This document shows positions 17,300-26,063 of a DNA stretch of 64,000 nt, piece by piece. The notes beneath the pieces are model-generated. The model ran no database searches. It was not told the origin of the DNA and worked only from the letters and a program-made list of their open reading frames with translations. The translations under genes and the position numbers were made by a program. This DNA comes from JACPNO01 sp963825405. Its GTDB lineage: Bacteria; Acidobacteriota; Terriglobia; Bryobacterales; Bryobacteraceae. The stretch is from positions 1 through 64,000 of the forward strand of contig CAWGTB010000005.1 in NCBI GenBank assembly GCA_963825405.1, given 5' to 3'. The stretch's first letter is position 1. Each line of letters begins with the position of its first letter.

Positions 17300-17557
17300 T
17301 TGGACCTGATAGCGGACCGTCGCTTCCCGCCGTCCTGGTCGTTCGAGGAAGCCAACGGCGCGTGCTTCGTTGTCAAAGACGCGAACGGCTTTGCGGTGTC
17401 GTACGTCTACTACGAAAGCGAGCTGGGGCGGCGCACCGGCGCCAACCTGATGACCAAAGACGAAGCTCGCCGGATCGCCGCCAATGTCGCTAAACTGCCG
17501 GAGTTGCTTGGCGCCGAGCCGAAGCCCGACCCGAACGCGCTTTTTCACAGAAGATAG
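17300..17557 (+). CDS. Small hypothetical protein, DEARRIA family
   Basis: From TTG 17300 the frame reads MDLIADRRFPPSWSFEEANG, CFVVKDANGFAVSYVYYESE, then KDEARRIAANVAKLPELLG. The layout (RRFPP start, strands around VVKDANG, final helix) is a known small rhizobial family of unknown role; a partial copy lies at 14780. An ATG at 17267 in another frame leads to a short dead end, so the true start may be there with a lost base. Confidence 0.6.
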   Translation: MDLIADRRFPPSWSFEEANGACFVVKDANGFAVSYVYYESELGRRTGANLMTKDEARRIAANVAKLPELLGAEPKPDPNALFHRR

Positions 17558-17668
17558 CGAGGCGCCCGCGCTGCGCCATCGAGCTGCAGCTCGATGGCAT
17601 CACATGTCAGTAGGCGGCCGCTCCGCGAGCGCGCTATAGTTACGGTGGCACTCATTGGGGATGCGAGC

Positions 17669-17953
17669 ATGTATCTGTCGAATCAGAGCCTCTTGGTCAT
17701 CATAGTCGTGGGAATCATCGCGGGTTGGCTGGCGGGCAAGGTTGTTGAGGGCGGAGGCTTCGGACTGATCTGGGATTTAATTATCGGATTGATTGGAGCG
17801 TTCATCGGCGACTGGCTATTGCCTCAGCTTGGCATTCACTTAGGCAGCGGTATCGTAGCATTGACAATAAACGCCTTCATTGGCGCTGTCGTGTTGCTGT
17901 TAATTTTACGCCTCGCTACCGGCTGGCGAGGTACGTGGAGGCGGCGATGGTAA
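17669..17953 (+). CDS. GlsB/YeaQ/YmgE family stress-response membrane protein
   Basis: From ATG 17669 this 94 aa protein has three hydrophobic helices: VIIVVGIIAGWLAGKVV, IWDLIIGLIGAFIGDWLL and ALTINAFIGAVVLLLIL. GWLAGK and the Gly zipper GLIGAFIGDWL are family hallmarks. It is an inner-membrane protein usually induced by stress; its mechanism is not established. The upstream codons to 17594 are polar and were left out. Confidence 0.85.
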   Translation: MYLSNQSLLVIIVVGIIAGWLAGKVVEGGGFGLIWDLIIGLIGAFIGDWLLPQLGIHLGSGIVALTINAFIGAVVLLLILRLATGWRGTWRRRW

Positions 17954-18176
17954 AAAGCGCCCCGATGCTCTTGCGCAGACAGACCCCCCTCGCTCAGAGT
18001 AGCGAGCTGCGGCGGTCTGACACAAAAGCAGACCCCTGTACTGGATTGCGGATAGCAATGTTTGCTTTTTCGGCGTTGTTCTTGATGGCAGAGCAAGGAC
18101 AAGAAGAACTGGACTGAGAAGCTGCGGTGGCGCCAAAGTGAAGGAAGGCCGCCTGATCCAGGAAAGGAGAAAGCCG

Positions 18177-18573
18177 ATGATGAAGATTATCGCGGCTGCA
18201 GCATTCGTAGCAGCACCATGGCAACCGGCCCACGCTCAGGCGATCGTCGGCTCGATCCCGGAGGAGTTTCGGGGCGACTGGTGTCAGGAGAACACCAAAG
18301 ACAACATCTTTAAACCCGGCGGGTGCAAGCTAAAGGCTGGTTCGTTGAGCATCGATCGCATGACCCTCGACACGGGCCGCCTGTCCTGCGGTTTTGATAG
18401 CGGAGCGGCGAGCGAGGGGACCCTCCAGATGCGGAATGCTCTGCACCGATCCTGAAGACAAGGAGTCGTTGATGTACGGTGCCCAGCTCAAGCTGCTGCC
18501 TGGCAAGAAGATCGAACTCATCCTTGCAGCCGATGGATCAAAAGTAACGAGAGCAGTAGCGCGGCATTTATGA
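18177..18573 (+). CDS. Secreted hypothetical protein, frameshifted
   Basis: A GGAAAGGAGA site precedes ATG 18177. A signal peptide (MKIIAAAAFVAAPWQPAHA) is followed by FRGDWCQ and a Cys-containing mature domain. The frame fails near 18425; one base over it continues CTDPEDKESLMYG, AQLKLLPGKKIELI and stops at 18573. The joined protein is about 131 aa with paired cysteines, likely periplasmic. Function unknown. Confidence 0.55.
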
Positions 18574-18682
18574 CCGGGATCGGGTTCTTCGATCTCGGAG
18601 CCAGGAAGCTTATACGCTTGCGGCGCTGCTGCTCGGTATTGGTGCCCTTCTAGACTACGGCAGGAAAAGAACAGCGGGTTGA
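18570..18682 (+). CDS. Putative membrane microprotein, frameshifted
   Basis: Its ATG overlaps the stop of the preceding gene (TATGA). The start MTGIGFFDLGARKL is polar; one base over, the sequence continues LAALLLGIGALLDYGRK with a stop at 18682. Read in one frame only, it ends early at about 18653. The coupled start and a hydrophobic helix are the evidence. Confidence 0.35.
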
Positions 18683-18697
18683 CGAGCGTTTGGCTAA

Positions 18698-18807
18698 CTG
18701 TTCAAAGAACGACTGATCTATGAACAGTCGGCGGCGCGAACCGTACGTGAACAGCAGGAAAAGCGATCCTGCGTCGGATCGCGCCAGCCACTGAAAATTG
18801 AACAGTT
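18698..18807 (+). repeat. Dispersed repeat, copy 2 (TGAACAG element)
   Basis: Second copy of the element at 6966-7074, same strand, same inverted ends. Here a TAA codon abuts the left end in the LFKERL frame, so neither copy has a start codon of its own. Confidence 0.75.
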
Positions 18808-18991
18808 GGGCTCTGCGGCCGCTCCGCCAGCTTTAAGCGTGCATTCCGGCGGAGCTTTCGTGTCGACCTCGGCCCATGTTTGGGCGACGCATGCTGCGTT
18901 CCGATTAGGCGGTCAAACGTTCGCGCCAGACGGTGGCGACGCCCTGCGTAACCTGGCACCTCGCCGGAGTCTGTAATGGTCAGGCCTGGAC

Positions 18992-20102
18992 TTACTTCCC
19001 GCCCAGGGCCTTGATCTGTTGGTCCTTCGACAGCATTGAGGACGGGATCGAGTTCATCGGCATCGACTTATCGCATTTCACCGCTAGTTTCGGATCCTTC
19101 GACGTCGTGTCTTCGCCGATCGTCAGCGTGACCACGCTCGGCTCGTCGTTGTCGATACCTTGCACGGCCGCAACCGCCTTGCGCAATGCCAACCGCACCA
19201 TCCAGGTGTGGGCATCGAGAACTCATCATTTTCATCTCGGGATGATCTGCGGTGATACAGCTCAGATCCATCAGCGACTGTCCAGCATAGACCGGTATCG
19301 GTCTTCCCGCGGCGACAAAGGCGCGAATCGGACCGACAGTTTCGCTGAACATGCCATCAATCTGTGGGTACTTTGCGATGAGCGCGGCGGTCTTTTGCTG
19401 TGCTATGGCCGGATCCCACATGGTCGGCACCGGCTCTTGCTCCAACAACTTTATGTCCGGATGCTTCGCGAACGCACGCCGCCAGCCCACAGTCTGCGCC
19501 GACGTCATCGGATTACCGGGCGTTCCTCCTAACATGATAATGTTGCCTTTGCTGCCCAGTGTCTTGGCGAGCCATTCCGCCGCCAGCTCGCCATACTCAA
19601 TTTGGCTTTCGGTGGCGATATCCACATAGTCCTTGCCGACTTTGCCTGCAAAATTGTCGCCAGTGCTGTCAGGCACCACAGCCACGCCGGCCGCGGTCGC
19701 CTCGCGCGTGGCTTTCAAGATGGCGGCGCCGCCGTCGAGTTGCGCGACGATGACGTCATACTTCTGCGCGACCAGGCCTTCGATGTCGGCAATCTGCTTC
19801 TCAGGTTTGAACTCGCCGTCGGTGTAGCGAGCGTCAGTAATGTTCTTGCACTTTGAGGCTTCATCCTCGAACTCGGCGCGTGCGAGGTGGCGCCAGTAAT
19901 TACCGCCCCAACCATCGGAATACGCAACCTTGATCGGCTTGGTCCCGCAGAATTTGGACATCGGCTGAAAATCGGCAATGGTGCCCTTTTTTTCGGGGTA
20001 CAATTTAGCCTTGAAGATATCGCCAGCGTGGCTGAACGAGGTTGCCGCAAGGGCGAGCCCCAATACCGCAAATGAAGCCGAAAGACCGCGTGGTGACAGC
20101 AT
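18992..20102 (-). CDS. Sugar ABC transporter periplasmic binding protein, frameshifted
   Basis: The start at 20102 gives a signal peptide (FAVLGLALAATSFSHA). Residues 25-330 have the type-I sugar-binding fold of the RbsB kind: YWRHLARAEFEDEA, EGLVAQKYDVIVAQLDGGAAI, GNIIMLGGTPGNPMTSAQ. An extra C near 19219 shifts the frame; the real C-terminus continues HTWMVRLALRKAVAAVQG to 18992. No permease or ATPase gene is adjacent, so the protein is orphaned here. Confidence 0.75.
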
Positions 20103-20234
20103 ACGTTCCTCCCTGCGCATCTGATTAGTTATGGGTTTTCCATTCGGCGAACTGGCAGCGCGACATGCTGCTAAGCCGGAAGTCGCGAAAACTACCGAGA
20201 AGCCAGATTGCCCGAGTGAGAAAGCCGTCAGAGG

Positions 20235-20289
20235 TTATAAATTGTATTGCCGAGTATCAGCCATTATAAATTGTACTGCCGAGTATCAG
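20235..20289. repeat. Tandem 26 bp direct repeat, 3 bp apart
   Basis: Two copies that begin TTATAAATTGTA and end GCCGAGTATCAG occupy 20235-20260 and 20264-20289, differing by one base. The 29 bp period is close to three helical turns. AT-rich starts suggest a regulator or recombinase binding array, or a tandem duplication. They lie about 130 bp upstream of the sugar-binding gene. Confidence 0.75.
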
Positions 20290-20350
20290 GTAGTGTGATG
20301 CTACGCGACTGCTGCGTCGTCTATGTCGCTGCGAAAATCCATGGGGACCG

Positions 20351-20557
20351 GCAGAGCACGACACACGACGCATCGCGATACGCCAGGCAGCAAAGGAGGC
20401 GAACGGTTTCACTCGTGACCCATCGGGCGCCAATCTTCCCGCTGACAGGGGTGCATTTAGCGCTTTTAAGGCCATCGAGATATTCGAAGATCATCCTTCC
20501 CCGCGGCTGGGCGTCGTCGAACTGGCTGAGGAATGCAGCCGCAAGCGAAACTACTAA
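20351..20557 (+). pseudogene. Small conserved-looking frame without a start
   Basis: A frame reads RRIAIRQAAKEANGFTRDPS, then LPADRGAFSAFKAIEIFED, and ends with LVELAEECS-like residues and a stop at 20557. It is protein-like and lacks an in-frame start; a plausible start (MSLRKSMGTG) lies in the neighbouring frame, so one base may be missing near 20360. Function unknown. Confidence 0.35.
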
Positions 20558-20842
20558 GGAAAGATGGAACGCTGCTGAGCTTCAGCGGATAAGCGGTGAA
20601 CTCGCGCTGAAGTCTCCTGAGCGGGATGCATGGAGAGCAGAAGAGTATTTCGAGCGCGCGCTTACCATCGCTCGTCAGCAGCAAGCAAAATCCTGGGAAC
20701 TCCGCGCCGCGATGAGCCTCGCGCGCCTTTGGCGGGACCAGGGCAAGATACAGCAAGCGCGCGATCTGCTTGCTCCGGTATACGGCTGGTTCGCGAGGGT
20801 TTCGACACGCGCGATCTGCCGCGCGTCGCGTACCGAAGATGA
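20558..20842 (+). pseudogene. TPR-domain tail of an adenylate-cyclase-type regulator
   Basis: The frame reads AELQRISGELALKSPERDAW, then AEEYFERALTIARQQQAKSW and ELRAAMSLARLWRDQGK, RDLLAPVYGWF. After loss of one G near 20795 it continues EGFDTRDL. This block is the C-terminal tetratricopeptide region of large rhizobial class III cyclases or LuxR-type regulators with an ATPase core. The catalytic and ATPase parts are absent, so this is a remnant. Confidence 0.65.
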
Positions 20843-20845
20843 TCA

Positions 20846-21795
20846 ATGACACTAAATCGGCGTGAGCTAACTGGATACTTTTTGACATTCGGCTTGGCTG
20901 TTCCGACCGTTGGAACAATGGCTATCGGGCCATCAGGGGCAGCGGCCCTTGGCATCGCTGCAAATGCGCCTGGGCGAACAGTGAACTCTTCACGACGGAA
21001 CCGTCGTCCCAGCGCTCGGTCAGGGCTCTGCGCGTTTGGGTCAGGGACGACATCCCGCATCGGTCGAAGAAGACGCGCTGCGCGAAGGCATTTCGCTGGG
21101 CATGACTTTGATTGATACGGCGGAGATTTATGGAAACGGCGATGCGGAGAAGTTGATCGGTCGCGTCATTGCGGGTCGGCGTGAACAGGTATTCCTGGTT
21201 TCCAAAGTGTGGCCGTCTCACGTGGCAGGGGACGGAATTGAAAGGGCTTGCGAGGGGAGTCTCGCGCGCCTTGGGACAGACCATCTCGACCTTTACTTGC
21301 TGCATTGGCCAGACGAGATCACCGACCTGTCGGGCGTCGTGGCGGCTTTTGAGAACTTGCGTTCGAAGGGAAAGATTCGCGCCTGGGGCGTCTCCAATTT
21401 CAACGTCAGCGACATGGGACGGCTTTTAAATGTTCCGCATGGCGATAGCTGCGCAACTAATCAGGTTCCCTACAGTCTCGGCGACCGTGCCATTGAACAT
21501 GACCTGCTGCCATGGTGTGCACAGCACGCAATACCAGTAATGGCCTACTCGCCACTTGGTGGAGCGAGCAGCACGTTGCTGCGTGATCCCACAGCTCGCG
21601 CGTATTGGCGCGGCACATGGCTGCTCGCCAGCCGCCGTTGCTTTGGCGTGGACCATTCGGGACGGCAACGTCATTGCTATTCCAGAATCCGGCAACGTGG
21701 CGCACGTAAGGGAGAACGCAGTCGCGCTCTCATTGGCCCTGACATCAGAGGAGCTTCAAGCACTGGATGCCGCGCATCCGCCGCCCAGCCGCTAG
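20846..21795 (+). CDS. Aldo/keto reductase with export signal, two frameshifts
   Basis: Three pieces join into one protein of about 315 aa. The N-terminus has RRELTGYFLTFGLAVPTVG, a Tat-like signal; then LHDGTVVPALGQGSARLGQG, the DTAEIYG active-site Tyr segment, the Lys of FLVSKVWPSH, DLYLLHWP, and WGVSNF; then VALAWTIRDGNVIAIPESG near the end, the NADPH site. One extra base near 20985 and an extra C in CCC near 21581 cause the breaks. It would reduce aldehydes or ketones using NADPH; the substrate is unknown. Confidence 0.75.
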
Positions 21796-22094
21796 GAAAA
21801 ATGCCCCTCGATTTGTTTCAGCCAACGTCGGGGGTGATCGAAGGATATTCGGATTGCGGGAGCGCCCTTCTCCACGCTGCTCGCAACTTAATTTCAAGTT
21901 CGGAGAGGCCGCGTCTGGACGCGTTATGAACCGCATTTATAAGCGTCTCGAATTCCCGTTCCGAGAGATGTAGCTCTAAGCTCCTGCTTATTTCCATTCT
22001 GCCCGTCCTTCCCTGCGCGTCATCCTGAGCAGGCGAGCATGCGGCGTCGAAGGTCGCAATCGCGCTTTGCGATTAACGTTTACACGGCGGTTTA

Positions 22095-22427
22095 TCACCG
22101 GCTTTGGCTGGTCGCTGCGGAAGCTGCAGAATTCCTCTGGACCGTGAAGTAGTCGTTGTTCCCGGGTTTCTCGTTCCTGGGCTGGCAGCGAACCGTTGCC
22201 AATTGCGTCCATCTCACTAGCGCCAGTTTCAAAGTGGTTCGTGCGGCCTCTTTGGATTGCCGTTGTGGCACGTTGAATAAGCCCCTGGTGCGAAGGTGCT
22301 TGACCAACAGCCGTTCGATCAAAGAGCCCAGCGAACGATGGTCCTTTGCCGAAGCTCTCTCGGCTGCGTCTTTCAGACTTGAGTCGATCCGAACTGTGAT
22401 CTGCGCGGTCTTTTTGCGGCGCGTCAT
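22095..22427 (-). CDS. Ribbon-helix-helix-like hypothetical protein
   Basis: The start at 22427 reads MTRRKKTAQITVRIDSSLKD, then AAERASAKDHRSLGSLIERL and LVKHLRTRG. A beta strand followed by two helices with a Lys/Arg-rich front is typical of CopG/Arc-type DNA-binding proteins or of small rhizobial proteins with the same fold. The C-terminal third is basic and less ordered, perhaps a frameshifted tail. No toxin partner is adjacent. Confidence 0.55.
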   Translation of the reverse strand: MTRRKKTAQITVRIDSSLKDAAERASAKDHRSLGSLIERLLVKHLRTRGLFNVPQRQSKEAARTTLKLALVRWTQLATVRCQPRNEKPGNNDYFTVQRNSAASAATSQSR

Positions 22428-22738
22428 AGAGGCGTTCCTTCCGTTTGTATTTGAAAACGCCGTCAGGATGCTTCCGTTCGTTAGTGAAAGTTTTTCCTTA
22501 GTCGACCAACGAAAGGAAAGGTTTGTGCTGGACATCACAGGTCGAGTCGTACGCTACATGTCAGACTTAGAACCTGAGTGTTGCACTGGCTTAACGGGGT
22601 AGTGGCGATGCTGGCGGAGATTTTCATGTTGCGGATCGAAGCTGCCGCAAGGCTTCAGGAGCAAACGGCCTCGCTGAGTAGCAGCCCTTTTGTCCCATTC
22701 ACCGACATCCAGCAATTCGAATTTAAGGACAGGACGGT

Positions 22739-23019
22739 TCGTGCTGACGACCGACGCCGGGAGACTGGAAATCGGGAAGTCTCGTAATTCGGGTTGGCCT
22801 GCTGTCTTCTTTCTCCTTTTGCTCGTTGGGGCGCTGCTGACCGCATTTACGCCCCTACCGGCCAAAGGACAGCAACCGCCGCTGCGAGAAGGTTGCCGAG
22901 CCGTCTCAAAAATCGAATACAACACCGCAAAACGCGAATACATCGTGATCAGTAAAGGTGGCAGATACCTCCAGACCGGTTATTTCTGGCGACGCCATTA
23001 TTGGTGGTGCCACGTTTAG
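22739..23019 (+). CDS. Hypothetical secreted or membrane-anchored protein
   Basis: From GTG 22739 the frame has a hydrophobic helix (VFFLLLLVGALLTAF) and then REGCRAVSKIEYNTAKREYI with a WRRHYWWCH end. I recall the Cys-containing CRAVSKIEY and HYWYC segments as a small alphaproteobacterial family of unknown role. The two cysteines could pair in the periplasm. Start uncertain: the frame is open to 22690. Confidence 0.55.
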
Positions 23020-23043
23020 GAAAGGAGATCAGCAAGTCGGGCA

Positions 23044-23158
23044 ATGGCTGATCGCAGACGTTTCACTCTTTGATATTCACTTGCAGCTTTGGATGCTCTT
23101 CGCCACCGGCATAATTTTGCTCTGGTTTATCTATGTTTGGGCGACGCGATTGCGTTAA
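23044..23158 (+). CDS. Membrane microprotein, probably frameshifted
   Basis: AGGAAAGGAGA lies upstream of ATG 23044, which reads MADRRRFTL and then stops. One T fewer in the TTT run near 23072 would let it continue DIHLQLWMLFATGIILLWF to a stop at 23158, one clear membrane helix. It is the last unit with rhizobial character in the window. Confidence 0.45.
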
Positions 23159-23206
23159 AAGCGTCGTGCGTTGAACGGAAGGTGCCGACCATCGGCAAGC
23201 GCTTTG

Positions 23207-23962
23207 CTATGCGGATGAATCTGATTGTGTGAGCCTTTGAAGCAAGGCTTGCAACTTCCCTTCAATTCGCTTGCTGTCTTTCCAGCCGACTGCGCAGTCG
23301 TGGCATGAAGGCTGATACCCGAATTTTCCGGTTGAGGTGTTTTGCTGGCTGGGATGATACGACGCGATCAGCTTGGGCTGGCCGGGTCCAAAGGCGTATT
23401 CCAGGTTGTGCCCGAAGCGGAATGGCGTGCGGCTCGCGATCACGCCGCGATCTCGCAGAATCGATAGATACACGTCGAAGGCGACTTTGCCTAGCGCCAC
23501 CACCACGCGTAGGTTCGGGCAGCAGGTCGAGTTCACGCTCGAGATATCCACGGCAGCGGCGAATTTCGTCGGTGGCCGGCTTGTTGTCCGGCGGCGCGCA
23601 GCGAACGGCAGCGGTGATGTACGCGCCGGTGAGCACCAGGCCGTCATCGCGCGATACGCTTTCCGCTTGTGACGCGAAACCTGTCTGGTGCAGCACCCGG
23701 TACAGAATTTCGCCCGATCGGTCGCCGGTGAACGGGCGGCCGGTGCGATTGGATCCGTGCGCGCCCGGCGCGAGTCCGACTATGAGCAGCGCGCTGCTGG
23801 ATCGCCAAACGACGGCACGGGCTTGGCCCAGTAGTCCCATTCGCGATAGGCGCGCCGTTTGACTCGCCCGACTTCCGCAATGTAGCTGACCAGCCGCGGG
23901 CATTTGCGGCAGGCCACCACTTCGTGCTGCAAGACGGTCAAGCTTGCGCTGCTACAATTCAC
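23207..23962 (-). CDS. Family 5 uracil-DNA glycosylase (UdgB-type), two frameshifts
   Basis: The pieces read in order: CRKCPRLVSYIAEVGRVKR, then FGDPAAR; LLIVGLAPGAHGSNRTGRPF with TGDRSG; ITAAVRCAPPDNKPATDEI; then LRVVVALGKVAFDVYL and SYHPSQQNT. The Cys motifs and GLAPGAHGSNRTGR are hallmarks of the iron-sulfur UDG families 4/5, which excise uracil from deaminated DNA. One C is missing near 23783 and one C is extra near 23521. The last 40 residues do not follow the family, as if the gene's true end were replaced near 23,320. Confidence 0.75.
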
Positions 23963-23965
23963 AGA

Positions 23966-24715
23966 ATGAGCATTCCTTTTCGATTAGACGAACGGCGCGC
24001 GCTGGTGACCGGAGGCGCAAGCGGAATCGGCGCGGCGACGTGCAGCGCGTTGACGGGCGCGGGCGCATCGGTCGTCATCGCCGACGTCGATCGCCGGGCC
24101 GCTGAAACGCTGGCAGCCGAACTTGCGGGCGCGAAGCCTTTGGAACTGGATATCACGGTCGAGCGCGCCGTGCAGGACGCTTTCGCGGGACTCGACCGGC
24201 TCGACATTCTGGTGAACTGCGCCGGCATCGGCCTGGTCGGCACCGCTGAGGAAACGGAACTCGCGGATTTCGATCGTTTATATCGCGTCAACATCGCCGG
24301 CATGTTTCTGGTGACCAAGTACGCGCTGCCGCTGCTGGTGGCATCCAAGGGCTCGATCGTCAATATCGGTTCCGTGGCTGGCCTGGTGGGCGTCAAGCGG
24401 CGATTCGCGTATTGCGCGACCAAAGGCGCGGTGGTGGCCATGACCAGGCAACTCTCGGTGGATTATCCCACGCTCATCCGCGTCAATTGCATTTGTCCCG
24501 GGACGGTCGATACGCCCTTCGTCGAGGCCTATCTCGAAAAGTATCACAAGCACGAAAAAGAAAAAGTGCGCGGGGAGCTTAACCAAAGGCAACCTATCGG
24601 GCGGCTAGGCAAACCGGAGGAAATCGCCCACATGGTGCTGTATTTGTGCTCGGCAGAGGCGGAATTCGTGAACGGATCGGTTATTGCCATCGATGGGGGC
24701 TGGACGGCAGCGTAG
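23966..24715 (+). CDS. Short-chain dehydrogenase/reductase
   Basis: Starting at ATG 23966, this 249 aa protein has every classical SDR mark: cofactor loop TGGASGIGAA, an Asp after the second strand (VIADVD) that prefers NAD, NCAGIG, catalytic Ser near IVNIGS, and YCATK with catalytic Tyr and Lys, then CPGTVDTPF. It ends FVNGSVIAIDGGW. The substrate is probably a sugar or hydroxy acid. It is transcribed away from the glycosylase. Confidence 0.9.
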   Translation: MSIPFRLDERRALVTGGASGIGAATCSALTGAGASVVIADVDRRAAETLAAELAGAKPLELDITVERAVQDAFAGLDRLDILVNCAGIGLVGTAEETELADFDRLYRVNIAGMFLVTKYALPLLVASKGSIVNIGSVAGLVGVKRRFAYCATKGAVVAMTRQLSVDYPTLIRVNCICPGTVDTPFVEAYLEKYHKHEKEKVRGELNQRQPIGRLGKPEEIAHMVLYLCSAEAEFVNGSVIAIDGGWTAA

Positions 24716-24862
24716 AGCCGGCAGAAAGTCGGGATACACGGCCAAGAAGATCGGATAGCCTTATTTCTTGACGAGCCATGCTACGATAAGCTTACGGACT
24801 GACTACAACCTCTCCACGCGCCACCAGGGAGCACCAGTCATCCGTCGGAAACTTGCGCCGTT

Positions 24863-26063
24863 ATGAGTGGAAACTGTTCCTCTATCGCGAAACGTATTCT
24901 GGCAGTCTCAATCGCTTGCACCCTGTTTGCGGGTGGTCTCTCGGCAATCGAGACAACAACCGCCACCAAGAAAAAAAAGAAGACTGCCGTAACTAAGACT
25001 GCCACGGTAAAGAAGAAAGCACCGGCTCCGCACGCAGCCGTAAGGCGCGTGCACCACACCAGGCCAGTCTGGAGCCAGTGGTCTGAGCCCACGTATGCGG
25101 ATTCCACCATCGGCGATTCAGTCGACGGCGAAGATTTGCGGGTGCGCCGGGCGGCTGTTGAAGCGCTGGGGCCGTTCAACGGCTCAGTAGTAGTGGCCGA
25201 TCCGAGCAATGGCCGCATCCTCACCATCGTCAATCAGAAATTGGCGCTGGGCAGCGGCTTCACGCCGTGCTCCACCATCAAAGTTTCCGTGGCGCTGGCA
25301 GGGCTCGAAGAAGGGACTCATCGACCGGGTCACGAAAGTGAAGTTGTACGGGCGCATGAAGATGAACCTGACCGACGCCATCGCCCATTCCAACAATCCG
25401 TACTTCGCCCGTTTGGGAGTGCAGCTCGGCTACGATCGCGTCAGCTACTACGCGCATTTGTTCGGATACGGCGAGAAAGCCGGCCTGGATATTGCCGGCG
25501 AACAGCCGGGCTACTTTCCGCCGGCGCCGCCCAAGAATGGCGGCATGGGAATGCTGACCAGTTTCGGCGAGGAAATTTCACAGACGCCGCTGCAGCTCGC
25601 GGCTCTGATGACGGCCATCGCCAACGGCGGCACGCTGTACTACCTGCAATATCCGCGCACGCAGGAAGACTTGGACAGCTTCCAGCCGCGCGTGAAGCGC
25701 CAGCTCGATCTCGAGCCCTTCATTCCGGAAGTGAAGCCGGGCATGCAGGGAGCGGTGGAATTTGGGACAGCACGGCGCGCCAAGCAGGATGAATTGATCA
25801 TGGGCAAGACCGGCACGTGCAGCGAAGGCCGCACGCATCTGGGCTGGTTCGGATCGTTCAACGAAGTAGGCTCAAGCAAGCTGGTCGTGGTGGTGCTGCT
25901 GACGGGCGGCAAGCCCTCGATCGGCCCCATGGCGTCCGGCGTGGCCGGTGACGTCTACCGCCGTTTGACTCAGGACAATTACTTCAGGGCTTCGGCGCAA
26001 ACGGCTTCATCGTCGTCGCCGGATAGCTCGCTGGGCTCAACTCAGCTCTCCGGTTCCCACTAA
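24863..26063 (+). CDS. Penicillin-binding transpeptidase domain protein, frameshifted
   Basis: A signal peptide (ACTLFAGGLSA) and a Lys/Thr-rich linker lead to a transpeptidase domain with all three motifs: STIK (Ser near residue 137), SNN near 175 and KTGT near 314. An extra G in GGG near 25308 breaks the frame; the pieces join to about 399 aa. It lacks a glycosyltransferase domain and resembles class D beta-lactamase/PBP2-like cell-wall enzymes. Its 3' end overlaps obgE, which is convergent. Confidence 0.8.
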
